Source of the DNA: Pontiellaceae bacterium B1224
GTDB lineage: Bacteria; Verrucomicrobiota; Kiritimatiellia; Kiritimatiellales; Pontiellaceae
DNA length: 64,000 bases
Assembly: GCA_029432815.1 (NCBI GenBank)
Contig: JAROBA010000024.1
Coordinates: forward strand, 24,839-88,838
Reading direction: 5' to 3'
Under the pieces are notes generated by a model that worked only from the letters and a program-made list of their open reading frames with translations, had not been told where the DNA came from and did no database searches. Position numbers and translations under genes: made by a program. This document shows positions 9,165 through 18,295 of the stretch, one piece after another. Numbering within the stretch: position 1 is the first letter of the stretch; each line of letters starts with the position of its first letter.

Positions 9165-9914
9165 TTATTCTCCTAAAACCTGATGGTTATACGCGTGTGT
9201 AATTTGTTCAATAACTTCATCCACTCCGATATCGTTCCGTGCCTGCGTGAAAAGAAACGGTCCATCGCCGCGCATTTTCAGCGAATCGCGTTCCATGACG
9301 CCCAAATCCGCGCCAATCAATTCGGCAATGTCGGTTTTATTAATGACCAGTAGATCGGATTGCGTGATGCCCGGCCCGCCCTTTCGCGGAATTTTATCGC
9401 CGCCGGAAACGTCGATCACATAAATGGTGTAGTCGGCCAGTTCGCGGGAATAGTTCGCCGCCAGATTATCACCACCGCTTTCCACAATCAGCCATTCCAC
9501 CTGATTGTTAAACCGCTCCATCAATTCTTCGAGTGCATTCAGGTTCAGGGAAATATCCTCGCGAATCGCCGCATGCGGGCAGCCGCCGGTTTCCACACCA
9601 ATGATCCGATCGGCCGGCAGGCTTTTGTTTTTCGTCAAAAACTCCGCGTCTTCCTGCGTGAAAATATCGTTGGTGACGACGGCCAGGCTCATTTTATCGC
9701 GCAGCTTTTCGCAGATGGCTTTCGTTAGCGCGGTTTTACCCGATCCGACCGGCCCGCCGATTCCGATGGTGAATGCCCGTTCTGAAAAATCGCGGGGCAA
9801 CGGCGTTTCGCGTTCCGTGAAATGGCCGGGATGATCCATGTGCTCGTGCGTATGGCCGTGCTCGTGGTCATGATCGTGCGAATGGGTATGTCCGTCGTGC
9901 GTGTGCGTATGCAT
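9165..9914 (-). CDS. ureG: Urease accessory GTPase UreG with His-rich N-terminus
   Basis: The 249-residue GTPase has a P-loop GGPVGSGKT at about residues 53-61 and the nickel-binding CPH motif at 112-114. UreG hydrolyses GTP during nickel delivery to urease. The first 31 residues contain 14 histidines alternating with Thr/Asp/Glu, an extension found in some bacterial and plant UreG proteins that stores or buffers nickel. No ureE is seen in the operon, so this extension may take over the nickel-carrier role. It starts 12 bases after ureF. Confidence 0.93.
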   Translation of the reverse strand: MHTHTHDGHTHSHDHDHEHGHTHEHMDHPGHFTERETPLPRDFSERAFTIGIGGPVGSGKTALTKAICEKLRDKMSLAVVTNDIFTQEDAEFLTKNKSLPADRIIGVETGGCPHAAIREDISLNLNALEELMERFNNQVEWLIVESGGDNLAANYSRELADYTIYVIDVSGGDKIPRKGGPGITQSDLLVINKTDIAELIGADLGVMERDSLKMRGDGPFLFTQARNDIGVDEVIEQITHAYNHQVLGE

Positions 9915-9926
9915 AAAGTGAGTTCC

Positions 9927-10586
9927 TTAATTCTGAAACAATTTGGAATATAGTGAAGGCTGAAGCATTTGGGCAACATCCATTAACGGCGCAATACGCG
10001 TTGCATCGGCCGCGGTTTTCGATGCCGCAAGGACTAAATCATCGGCGATGGATCGTTCTAAATCGGACTGAATGCGCTGGGCGCTCGCCGGCCCGATCAA
10101 CCCGAGCCGCACGGCGGCGCTCAGCTGATCGCGCAGTTGCGTGAAAATAAAGAGCTCCCGAACCTGCTCCATCGTTGCTCCGGCCGACTTCAGGCTGAGC
10201 ACCATCAGCGGCAGCCAATGCGGCGGAATTCCTTCAACAGTCAGGTGGGCCTTGGCGCTATTTCCAAGGTTTGGAAAAAGTTCTTTGAAAAGACGCGTCC
10301 ATCCCCTGCCCTGCGCAATCGATCCTTTACGAATGGAGGGCGACAGCATCATTCGGTCAAAACGGTGTAGCAGTTCCGGCGAAGCATCTGCGTAAATACT
10401 GTTTAAAAACGGCACCTCAAAGGCCATCCATTGTTGAAGCGCCGTTTTAAGGTAGCGAATCAGCTCGGGCCGCGTCGCCACCATTCCGCTCTTCACCGCC
10501 GCTTCCAGCCCATTCGAAAAAGCAAAGCCGCCGACCGGCAGCGCCGAATCCGCCAAATGCATCAACTGGATCGTACTTAATGCCAT
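9927..10586 (-). CDS. ureF: Urease accessory protein UreF
   Basis: The 219-residue all-alpha protein opens with LMHLADSALPVGGFAFSNGLE, the UreF N-terminal signature, and keeps the family length. UreF bridges UreD-bound apo-urease and UreG, and gates the GTPase. Only two bases separate it from the ureC stop. A perfect copy of the dispersed palindrome (10262-10276) encodes P-N-L-G in the middle of the protein. Confidence 0.87.
   Translation of the reverse strand: MALSTIQLMHLADSALPVGGFAFSNGLEAAVKSGMVATRPELIRYLKTALQQWMAFEVPFLNSIYADASPELLHRFDRMMLSPSIRKGSIAQGRGWTRLFKELFPNLGNSAKAHLTVEGIPPHWLPLMVLSLKSAGATMEQVRELFIFTQLRDQLSAAVRLGLIGPASAQRIQSDLERSIADDLVLAASKTAADATRIAPLMDVAQMLQPSLYSKLFQN
10262..10276. 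repeat. Palindrome TTCCAA-GGT-TTGGAA inside ureF
   Basis: Perfect copy within ureF, extended by flanking T and A to TTTCCAAGGTTTGGAAA. Confidence 0.9.
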
Positions 10587-10588
10587 CC

Positions 10589-12295
10589 TTAAAACAGTTG
10601 ATAGAGTTGGGCGAGCGGGAGTTTGGTGGCGGGTTCGCAGGTGATGTGTTCACCGTTGACCGTGACCTTGTAGGTTTCCGGATCAATTTCAATGTCTGGA
10701 AGAAAGTCATTCAGCTTCATGTCTTTTTTGCCGATGGTCCGGCAGTTTTTCACGGCGGAAGCAGATTTGTTCAGGTCGTACTTCGCCACATTTTCGAGCG
10801 AGGCCTGCGATACAAAGACGAGCGAATTTTTGGCCGGGGCCGAACCGAAGTTTCCAAACATTGGACGCGAGAAAAACGGTTGCGGCGTCGGGATCGATGC
10901 ATTCGGGTCGCCCATTTGCGCCTGCGCAATCACGCCGCCTTTCAGGACCAGCTCCGGTTTACTGCCGAAAAAGTCGGGGCGCCATAGGACGAGGTCGGCC
11001 AGTTTACCGGGTTCAATGGAACCGATTTCGTGGCTCATACCGTGGGCGATGGCGGGATTGATCGTATATTTTGCCACATAGCGTCGCGCGCGGAAATTAT
11101 CGTTATCGTTGCCTTCGTCCTCCGGCAATGCGCCGCGCTGGTCTTTCATTTTGTGGGCCGTTTGCCAGGTGCGGGTAATGACTTCGCCGATGCGGCCCAT
11201 CGCCTGAGAATCGGAAGCAATGATCGAAAGCGCACCCATATCGTGCAGAATATCTTCGGCGGCAATCGTTTCGCCGCGAATCCGACTTTCGGCAAAAGCG
11301 ACGTCTTCGGGAATCCGTTTATCGAGATGGTGGCAGACCATCAGCATATCGAGATGTTCGTCGATCGTGTTGACGGTGTACGGGCGGGTTGGATTGGTGG
11401 AGGACGGCAGCACATTGGGCTCGCCGCAGAGTTTCATGATATCGGGTGCGTGGCCTCCGCCGGCGCCTTCGGTGTGGTAGGTGTGAATGGTGCGGCCTTT
11501 AAAGGAGGCGCAGGTATTTTCCACCATACCCGATTCATTCAGCGTGTCGGTGTGAATGGCAATCTGGACATCGTATTGCTCCGCCACATCGAGACAGCAG
11601 TCAATGGCCGCCGGGGTGGAACCCCAGTCTTCGTGCAGTTTCAGGCCGGCGGCCCCGGCTTCAATCTGCTCGGTGAGGCCGATCGGACTGGAGCTGTTTC
11701 CTTTTCCAAGGAAGGCAAAGTTCATCGGATAGGCATCGGTGGCGCGGAGCATCATTTCAATATGATTTGCGCCGGGCGTGCAGGTCGTGGCATTGGTACC
11801 GGTGGCCGGGCCGGTGCCGCCGCCGAGCATCGTGGTGAGGCCGGAGGCAATGGCCTCGTCGATCTGCTGCGGGCAGATAAAGTGAATATGGGCGTCAAAA
11901 CCGCCCGCCGTTAAAATCAGTTTTTCACCGGCAATCACTTCGGTGGTCGGGCCACAGATCATGTTCTCATCCACGCCGTCCATCATATCTGGATTGCCGG
12001 CTTTTCCGATGGCGTGAATGCGGCCGTTTTTAATGCCGAGATCGGCTTTATAAATTCCGGTGTAATCGAGAATCAGCGCATTGGTGATCAGTAGATCGAG
12101 CGCATCGGCCTGGGAAACGCCAGTGCACTGGCCCATGCCGTCGCGCAGGACTTTGCCGCCACCGAATTTACATTCGTCGCCATAGACAGTGAGATCTTTT
12201 TCGACTTCGATCAAAAGATTGGTGTCGCCGAGGCGGATTTTATCGCCGGTGGTCGGGCCGAACATCGCGGCATAGTTTTTACGGCTGATGTTCAT
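10589..12295 (-). CDS. ureC: Urease alpha (catalytic) subunit
   Basis: The 568-residue subunit hydrolyses urea to ammonia and carbamate. All active-site residues are visible at the usual spacing, two positions later than in Klebsiella: H136 and H138 (DAHIHF), carbamylated lysine K219 (GLKLHEDWG), H248 (IHTD), H274 ([10 protein letters not shown]), flap residues C321-H322 (CHHLD) and the aspartate in [11 protein letters not shown]. The start overlaps the ureAB stop by ATGA. The protein ends in PLAQLYQLF, a typical UreC C-terminus. It should be fully active. Confidence 0.97.
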   Translation of the reverse strand: MNISRKNYAAMFGPTTGDKIRLGDTNLLIEVEKDLTVYGDECKFGGGKVLRDGMGQCTGVSQADALDLLITNALILDYTGIYKADLGIKNGRIHAIGKAGNPDMMDGVDENMICGPTTEVIAGEKLILTAGGFDAHIHFICPQQIDEAIASGLTTMLGGGTGPATGTNATTCTPGANHIEMMLRATDAYPMNFAFLGKGNSSSPIGLTEQIEAGAAGLKLHEDWGSTPAAIDCCLDVAEQYDVQIAIHTDTLNESGMVENTCASFKGRTIHTYHTEGAGGGHAPDIMKLCGEPNVLPSSTNPTRPYTVNTIDEHLDMLMVCHHLDKRIPEDVAFAESRIRGETIAAEDILHDMGALSIIASDSQAMGRIGEVITRTWQTAHKMKDQRGALPEDEGNDNDNFRARRYVAKYTINPAIAHGMSHEIGSIEPGKLADLVLWRPDFFGSKPELVLKGGVIAQAQMGDPNASIPTPQPFFSRPMFGNFGSAPAKNSLVFVSQASLENVAKYDLNKSASAVKNCRTIGKKDMKLNDFLPDIEIDPETYKVTVNGEHITCEPATKLPLAQLYQLF

Positions 12296-13047
12296 TGGCC
12301 TTCCTCCTGATGATTAAAGCTTTGTTCTATGGCTTGTTGCAGCGCGGCTTCGGGCGAATCGGTCGTTTGAATGAGGGCGTTGCCGCCTTTGACCGTTCCC
12401 GTACCGCCGATTTTGACGAGCTCGACTTGTTTGGATTCACCGGGTTCAAAACGAATGGCGGTGCCGGCGGCAATATTGAGCCGCATGTTGAAGGCTTTGG
12501 CGCGATCGAACAGCAGGGCCGGATTGGTTTCGAAAAAGGGATAGTGCGAGCCGACCTGTACCGGGCGGTCGCCGTGGTTGAGCACAATGAGGGAGATGGT
12601 TTCGCGACCGGCGTTTAGCTCGAGCTCGCCTTCCAGACATTGGAACTCGCCGGGTTTATCGGAGCTTTCGTTATCAACCGGAATGGTGCCGCATTGCCGA
12701 ACGAGGCCGGAGCCGTAGAGCACCAGTTTGGGTTCGCCTTGTTGGCGGCTAATCGGTTGATGCACCGTGATCAGTTTGGTGCCGTCGGGAAAAGTTCCTT
12801 CCACCTGCACTTCCGGGAGCATACCGGAAACGCCGGGCATGACATCGTCGAAGCCGAGCAGCTGTTTGCCGCGGTCCATCAACTGAGCAACCGAGCAGCC
12901 TTCGCGGATGAATTCGAGCAGCTGCGCGGAAAGCAGCGCAACGGTTTCGACATAGTTAAGTTTCAGACCCCGTGCATAGCGTTTCTGTGCCAGAAAGCCG
13001 GCATTATGCAGCATCAGTTTTTCAATTTCGCGGGGTCCTAAATGCAT
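12292..13047 (-). CDS. ureAB: Fused urease gamma-beta subunit
   Basis: The 251-residue protein joins the gamma subunit (residues 1 to about 100, [13 protein letters not shown]...[11 protein letters not shown] region) to the beta subunit (from about 110, with [16 protein letters not shown] and the [16 protein letters not shown] segment). Fusion of UreA and UreB is known in Helicobacter and scattered other lineages. The junction here reads through without a stop. Together with UreC it would give a two-gene urease with an alpha3(gamma-beta)3-type core. It starts 69 bases after the outer-membrane protein gene. Confidence 0.93.
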   Translation of the reverse strand: MHLGPREIEKLMLHNAGFLAQKRYARGLKLNYVETVALLSAQLLEFIREGCSVAQLMDRGKQLLGFDDVMPGVSGMLPEVQVEGTFPDGTKLITVHQPISRQQGEPKLVLYGSGLVRQCGTIPVDNESSDKPGEFQCLEGELELNAGRETISLIVLNHGDRPVQVGSHYPFFETNPALLFDRAKAFNMRLNIAAGTAIRFEPGESKQVELVKIGGTGTVKGGNALIQTTDSPEAALQQAIEQSFNHQEEGQ

Positions 13048-13116
13048 CCTACATCCTCCGTTTATGCCAAAATAAGCTCCGAGGAGAACCCGGAGGCCTC
13101 CACGGAAGTTTTCGAT

Positions 13117-13932
13117 TTAGAAGGTATAACCGACAGAAACATTTCCGACAACATTGTCCTGCGGCGAAGGTGCATCAGCAGCATCCCACGCGGCATAACT
13201 CTGGCCGAGTACGCCGTCGTCATTATCCAGTCTCCAGTAAGCGAGACCGGCATTGAGGCTGACATCTTCGGTAATTCCGTAAGATGCAGTCAGTCCGGCA
13301 CCATAGCTCATCAAACCGGAATAATCGTTGCCATCCGCACTGAAGTAGGCTTTACCGTAGTTTTCATCGGCCCAGGTGATTTTCGCCCAGGCACCGATGC
13401 TCGCACCACAGTCAAAATCGTACCCTTCGCTGATTCCAAAATCGCCGTGAAACCCGTAGTTTCCGCCGTCGACATCATACAGCGCGATGGCCGCCGGATT
13501 GAGGAAAACATTCAGTTTTGCCTTCACATAGACGTCCGTTGTGTACTGTCCGCCGATTTTCGGGAAGGCATAAAAGATCGAACCGGCAGAAAGGTCCACC
13601 CAACTCACCCCCGTGTAGGTGTAGTCAGCAAAGACATCCCATTCGGTGATTTCTCCGGTGGCCGATTGCGGATTATCGGGCCCCTTGGTGGAATCCATAT
13701 TGATGCCGGCCCAATACATGAAACTCATGTGGTGAACACCGCTCGAGTCATCAATTCCAAGTGAAGCAGAAGGCATCAGCATCGGTCCATCGACCCAGGT
13801 GATCCCGTTACCGCCCACGAATGCGCTGGCAAAGTTCACATCCACCGACGGCGTTACTGTGGCTTCGAATGCAGTTGCGCTCAACGCGCTCATTCCAATT
13901 ACGGCGGAAGCCGCCAACACTGATTTTTTCAT
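13117..13932 (-). CDS. Outer-membrane beta-barrel protein in the urea operon
   Basis: The 271-residue protein has a clear signal peptide (MKKSVLAASAVIGMSALSAT, cleavage after AFA-like residues) and alternating amphipathic strands rich in Tyr, Trp and Gly. It ends with the aromatic VSVGYTF typical of barrel proteins recognised by BamA. It sits between urtE and ureAB in the same operon, so a porin for urea or short amides is a reasonable guess. No family with known substrate was recognised. Confidence 0.75.
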   Translation of the reverse strand: MKKSVLAASAVIGMSALSATAFEATVTPSVDVNFASAFVGGNGITWVDGPMLMPSASLGIDDSSGVHHMSFMYWAGINMDSTKGPDNPQSATGEITEWDVFADYTYTGVSWVDLSAGSIFYAFPKIGGQYTTDVYVKAKLNVFLNPAAIALYDVDGGNYGFHGDFGISEGYDFDCGASIGAWAKITWADENYGKAYFSADGNDYSGLMSYGAGLTASYGITEDVSLNAGLAYWRLDNDDGVLGQSYAAWDAADAPSPQDNVVGNVSVGYTF

Positions 13933-13961
13933 GGTTCTATCTCCTTGGTTATTACTGGTTA

Positions 13962-14648
13962 TTAAACATGCAGGTATTCTTCAATAAGCTCTTCGCTAAG
14001 CTGATCGATGACATCGCTCGCGACCACCCGGCCGCGGTTCATCAATACAAAGCGGTCTGAAAACTCTTTCACAAAATCGAGGTATTGCTCGACGATCAGA
14101 ATCGTCATGCCCTGCTCTTTGCTGAGCATGCTGAGCACTTCACCGATGCGCTGAATAATATTCGGCTGAATGCCTTCGGTCGGTTCGTCGAGAATCAACA
14201 GGCTGGGTTTGGTGACCAGTGCGCGGGCAATGGCCAGCTGTTGCTGCTGTCCGCCGGAAAGATCGCCGCCCATGCGGGCACGCATTTCATCGAGCACGGG
14301 AAAATATTCGAACACTTCCGGCGGAATTTCATCGGAGCGTGAAGCGAGTCCGGTGCGCAGATTTTCTTCGACGGTGAGCCGGGGGAAAATCTGCCGCCCC
14401 TGCGGCACATAGGCCATCCCCTGCCTAACACGCCGATGGGGCGGCAGCGCCGATATCTCGACTTCATCAAGCGTCACGCTGCCGAAGGAGAGTGAAAGCA
14501 GTCCCATAATATTGCGGACGAGCGTGGTTTTCCCCACGCCGTTGCGACCCATGATGCAAACCATTTCCCCGGTTGGCACCTCCATTGTAACGTCGGTGAG
14601 CGCCTGAACGCCGCCGTAAGAAAAACTTAACTTTTCAACATTGAGCAT
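13962..14648 (-). CDS. urtE: Urea ABC transporter ATPase UrtE
   Basis: The 228-residue ABC ATPase has Walker A GRNGVGKTT (about 34-42), signature LSGGQQQQLAIARAL, Walker B LLILDEPTEGIQP and a terminal H-loop region. The TEGIQPNII wording is characteristic of UrtE in the branched-chain-type (HAAT) family. It is one of two ATPases powering urea import and starts five bases after urtD. Confidence 0.93.
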   Translation of the reverse strand: MLNVEKLSFSYGGVQALTDVTMEVPTGEMVCIMGRNGVGKTTLVRNIMGLLSLSFGSVTLDEVEISALPPHRRVRQGMAYVPQGRQIFPRLTVEENLRTGLASRSDEIPPEVFEYFPVLDEMRARMGGDLSGGQQQQLAIARALVTKPSLLILDEPTEGIQPNIIQRIGEVLSMLSKEQGMTILIVEQYLDFVKEFSDRFVLMNRGRVVASDVIDQLSEELIEEYLHV

Positions 14649-14653
14649 CTTTT

Positions 14654-15448
14654 TTACCGTCCCAAATAGGCTTCAATCACGTCGGGGTTTACCTTCACTT
14701 CATCGAGCGGCCCTTCGGCCATTGACTTGCCTTCGCACAACACGGTGACGCGCGAATCGAGCTGGCGAACAAAATCCATGTCGTGTTCGATCACAATCAG
14801 CGTGTGGTCTTTTTTGAGTTCGAGCAGCAGTTCCCCGGTGAGTTCTGTTTCAGAGTCGGTGAGTCCGGCGGCCGGTTCATCGACCAGTAACAAACGGGGT
14901 TGCGACAGAATCAGCGAGCTGATGGCGAGCCACTGGCGTTGGCCGTGGCTGAGATAGCGCGCTTCGGTGTCGGCATCATCGAGCAGGCGAACCCGTTCGA
15001 GCAGCGTCATAATCTTATCGCGCTCCACTTTGGTTTCGCGGGCAGTCAGTGCCGACCACACCCCTTTCGGGCCGGGCAGCGAAAGTTCCATATTCTGATA
15101 AACGCTCAGGCTGTCATAGACCGTCGGCGTCTGGAATTTACGGCCGATGCCGGAGCGTACAATTTCGGCTTCGGATTTTTTTGTGATCTCTTCGCCGTTA
15201 TAATGAACCGTTCCCGTAGTTGGACGGGTTTTGCCGGTGATGACATCGCACATCGTTGATTTACCGGCGCCGTTCGGGCCGATGATGACGCGCAGCTCGT
15301 TGTGAAAAATGCCGAAGTAGTCGATGTCGAGCGCTTTGAATCCGTCAAAAACAGCGGTAACGCCGGTGAGGAACAGCAGATATTTTTTATCCCACAGCGA
15401 GTTCTGCGCCGGGTTTTCGCTAGGATAGTCGGGGGTGATCCAATCCAT
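14654..15448 (-). CDS. urtD: Urea ABC transporter ATPase UrtD
   Basis: The 264-residue ATPase carries Walker A GPNGAGKST, a short signature YLSHGQRQWLAI and Walker B LLLVDEPAAGLTDSE, all as in UrtD. An N-terminal stretch of about 30 residues precedes the domain. Its ATG overlaps the urtC stop (TAATG), so translation is coupled. Confidence 0.93.
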   Translation of the reverse strand: MDWITPDYPSENPAQNSLWDKKYLLFLTGVTAVFDGFKALDIDYFGIFHNELRVIIGPNGAGKSTMCDVITGKTRPTTGTVHYNGEEITKKSEAEIVRSGIGRKFQTPTVYDSLSVYQNMELSLPGPKGVWSALTARETKVERDKIMTLLERVRLLDDADTEARYLSHGQRQWLAISSLILSQPRLLLVDEPAAGLTDSETELTGELLLELKKDHTLIVIEHDMDFVRQLDSRVTVLCEGKSMAEGPLDEVKVNPDVIEAYLGR

Positions 15449-16599
15449 TAGTCGAGCTCCGTTACTTTTCCAACCATTTTACGCCATACCCCCATCACGC
15501 CATTGGGCAGCGCGAGGACGACGACGATAAACAGCAGGCCGAGCACGATCGGCCAATATTCGGGTTTCCAATCGAAGGAACCGATGCTCCACTGAGAGGT
15601 CAATACGCTGTACAAAAGGTTAATCAACAATGCGCCGACCACTGCACCGCACAGGGTTCCGCGTCCGCCAACAGCCACCCAGATGACCATCAAAATCGAC
15701 CAGCGCGCTTCCATATACGACGGCGTCATAATGTTGGCCTGCGGGGTATAAAGCATACCGGCCAAACCCGCGAGCATGCCGGCAAAAGCAAAGATGGCCG
15801 TTTTATAGGCAAACGGTTCATAGCCCGCAAAGCGCAGTGCCGTTTCGGAATCGCGCACGGCCAGCAGCACCCGGCCGAACCGCGAGCGGGTAATGGCCAG
15901 ACAAAGCACGTAGGACCCAACCAGACAAAGCAGCGTCACCACGTAGAGCGCAATTTTCACATTCGGATCGCTGAGTTCGTAGCCGGCGATGGTTTTAAAA
16001 TGCGTCAGTCCATTGGTGCCGCAAAGCTTCATCTCGTTCTTACTGAAGAACATCATGGCTGCAACCGTGAGTGCCTGCGTGAGGATGGAAAAGTATACCC
16101 CCTTCACTCGACTCTTAAATCCGAGGAACCCGATGAGTCCTGCAAAGAGGCCGGGCAATAGCATCCCGAGAACCAGCGTCAGATTGAACGATTTAAAAAC
16201 TGCCCAGAACCAGGGAAGCACTTCCATACCGCGGGTTTCGCCGACCTTGTAGGGATAGACCACATACAGCGCTTCGGGAATCCCGTTGTGCAGTGTGCCC
16301 TGCTGCGCCAGATGAATCCCCATCGCATAGCCGCCGATGGCAAAAAACAGGGCCTGGCAGAGGCTCAATATTCCGGTGTAGCCCCAGATCAGATCCAGCC
16401 CGAGGGCCACGATGGCCAACGCCATATAGCGCCCGGCCATGTTGACCGTTTCCACGGAGATGACTCCGGCCGTTGCGAGCATCGGCAGCAAACATGCCAG
16501 TGCCAGAATCGCGCCTAAAAACCCTTTGTTCAACTGCTTCGCCGATGATCCGGCAAGTGAACCCAAATAATATCCTGAACCGGTCTGTACATTAGTCAT
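15448..16599 (-). CDS. urtC: Urea ABC transporter permease UrtC
   Basis: The 383-residue permease has around ten membrane segments and the UrtC/LivM core (YTGILSLCQALFFAIGGYAMG, and MEARWSILMVIWVAVGGRGT). The ATG at 16599 is chosen over an upstream start at 16656, because GGGGAG precedes it and the upstream residues are non-homologous-looking and lie inside urtB. It overlaps the end of urtB by eight bases. Confidence 0.92.
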   Translation of the reverse strand: MTNVQTGSGYYLGSLAGSSAKQLNKGFLGAILALACLLPMLATAGVISVETVNMAGRYMALAIVALGLDLIWGYTGILSLCQALFFAIGGYAMGIHLAQQGTLHNGIPEALYVVYPYKVGETRGMEVLPWFWAVFKSFNLTLVLGMLLPGLFAGLIGFLGFKSRVKGVYFSILTQALTVAAMMFFSKNEMKLCGTNGLTHFKTIAGYELSDPNVKIALYVVTLLCLVGSYVLCLAITRSRFGRVLLAVRDSETALRFAGYEPFAYKTAIFAFAGMLAGLAGMLYTPQANIMTPSYMEARWSILMVIWVAVGGRGTLCGAVVGALLINLLYSVLTSQWSIGSFDWKPEYWPIVLGLLFIVVVLALPNGVMGVWRKMVGKVTELD

Positions 16600-18220
16600 C
16601 GGCCAGTCTCCCCTTTGCGGCGAACAAACCGGACGGTTTGTACTGAATGAAGGCAATTACGACAATGAGCACAATAATCTTGGCCCAAACCGCCCCGAAC
16701 AGGGTGCCTTCAAGAAATTTATTTAATAGCCCCAATCCCATACCACTGCAGACGACACCGGCCAGATTTCCGACCCCGCCGGTTACCACCACGAGGAAGG
16801 AATCGACGATGTAGTTCTGCCCCATATCCGGTGTAATTCCGCCGATAGTGGTTAAGGCATACCCCGCCACACCGGCCAGTCCGGAACCGAGCATGAAGGT
16901 GAAGCTGTCGGTCATACGCGTGTTGATGCCCATCGATGCGGCCATATCGCGGTTCTGAATAACGGCCCGCATTTTAAGGCCAAGCGTGGTGTAGCGCATT
17001 AGCGCCACCACCCCGCCGACACACACCGCGCAGAGGATGAAAATGAAAATACGGTTAAAGGAGAGACTCATGCCTTCGGCGATTTCGACGCCGCCCTGCA
17101 GCCAGGTCGGCGTATTGCACGAACGGTTGTCGCCAAAAATCAGGCGGGTGGTCTGAATTAAAATGAGACCCACACCATAGGTTGCGAGCAGCGATTCGAG
17201 CGGACGCTTGTAGAGCCGCCGAACGACCGTCCATTCAATCAAACCGCCGAACATCGCGGAAACCAGAAAGGCCATGGGCAGTGCGACGATGAAGAAGATG
17301 TTATTGGGCGATTCAGGCGTATGTTTAAAGAGCTCCTGCATGCAATAGGTGGTGTAGGCCCCGATCATCATCATTTCGCCGTGGGCCATATTAATGATGC
17401 CCATCATGCCGAAGGTGACGGCGAGCCCGAGGGCCATGAGCACCAGAATGGAGCCGGAGGAGATGCCGGAGTTTAAAATATTGAAGGTCGAAATCTGCCG
17501 CTCTTTCGTGGTGATTCGTTTCAGGGCTTTCCGCACGGCGGGGTCGTCGGGCCTATCGAGGTTTTCCAGAAAGGAGCGCGAACGGACACTGCGTACTTTA
17601 CCGAGCACTTCAATGGCGGTGGCCTGCTCGGCCGGTGTGCCGAAACGAAGCAGCAGCAGGGCTGAACTTTCATCGGCCGCTTTACGGATACTTCGCTTGG
17701 GATCCGATTCCGAAAGGTTCCGAAGTTTGGAAATCAGAATTGGAGAATGGTCACCCAGCCCGGTTTTACGAACGGCTTCAAGCCGCTGTTCGTTGTCCGG
17801 TGCGCTGAGTTCCAAAAGGGTGATGGCTTCGAGTACACTCTTCCGCTCTTTGCGAGAAGGTTCGATGATTTCGATCTCCTCAATTGGAATCAGATATGCA
17901 CTGCCATCAGCCTGTAAAAGGGGTTCTCGAGTGAATAAATCCGCAATCGGAACAAATTCATCAAGGTCATCGTTTGTAAAGATATCGAGCCCGAGCACCA
18001 CGTTGTCTTCATACAAATAGAGACTGCCCATTCGGTAATCCGAAAGCACCGGAATCATGCGCTGGTCCCCGGAGTTGGCAATTTCCTGCAACGTGACGGA
18101 CCGCACGTCCTTATCGGAACTTCCGAGTTTTTTCAGCTGCTCGATCACCGGATCGGCCTGGACCGATAATGCGCTGGTGAGCAGCAATAGTTTTAAATAG
18201 TTGACCCAATTCATGAGCAT
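16592..18220 (-). CDS. urtB: Urea ABC transporter permease UrtB
   Basis: The 542-residue permease has a signal-like N-terminus and a roughly 240-residue extracytoplasmic HEAT-like extension before the LivH-type permease (from about residue 255: SGSILVLMALGLAVTFGMMGIINMAHGE). Long N-terminal extensions are normal for UrtB and separate it from amino-acid permeases. The permease ends at KPSGLFAAKGR. It overlaps urtC by eight bases. Confidence 0.92.
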   Translation of the reverse strand: MLMNWVNYLKLLLLTSALSVQADPVIEQLKKLGSSDKDVRSVTLQEIANSGDQRMIPVLSDYRMGSLYLYEDNVVLGLDIFTNDDLDEFVPIADLFTREPLLQADGSAYLIPIEEIEIIEPSRKERKSVLEAITLLELSAPDNEQRLEAVRKTGLGDHSPILISKLRNLSESDPKRSIRKAADESSALLLLRFGTPAEQATAIEVLGKVRSVRSRSFLENLDRPDDPAVRKALKRITTKERQISTFNILNSGISSGSILVLMALGLAVTFGMMGIINMAHGEMMMIGAYTTYCMQELFKHTPESPNNIFFIVALPMAFLVSAMFGGLIEWTVVRRLYKRPLESLLATYGVGLILIQTTRLIFGDNRSCNTPTWLQGGVEIAEGMSLSFNRIFIFILCAVCVGGVVALMRYTTLGLKMRAVIQNRDMAASMGINTRMTDSFTFMLGSGLAGVAGYALTTIGGITPDMGQNYIVDSFLVVVTGGVGNLAGVVCSGMGLGLLNKFLEGTLFGAVWAKIIVLIVVIAFIQYKPSGLFAAKGRLADD

Positions 18221-18248
18221 CCTCTAGTCGTGGGAAACGTGGTTTTGC

Positions 18249-18273
18249 CGGGGATCGCGGAACGCCATCCCCG
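18249..18273 (-). terminator. Intergenic hairpin between urtA and urtB
   Basis: CGGGGAT and ATCCCCG form a perfect 7-bp stem with an 11-base loop. No T-run follows, so it more likely protects the urtA mRNA end or partly attenuates transcription, as is common after abundant binding-protein genes. Confidence 0.55.
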
Positions 18274-18295
18274 ACAGCAATGGGTTAGACGATGC

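Noticed and set aside
13078..13110. GGAGGCCTCC palindrome between the outer-membrane protein and ureAB genes considered as a terminator
   Set aside because: No T-run follows and the genes appear co-transcribed, so no terminator was called.
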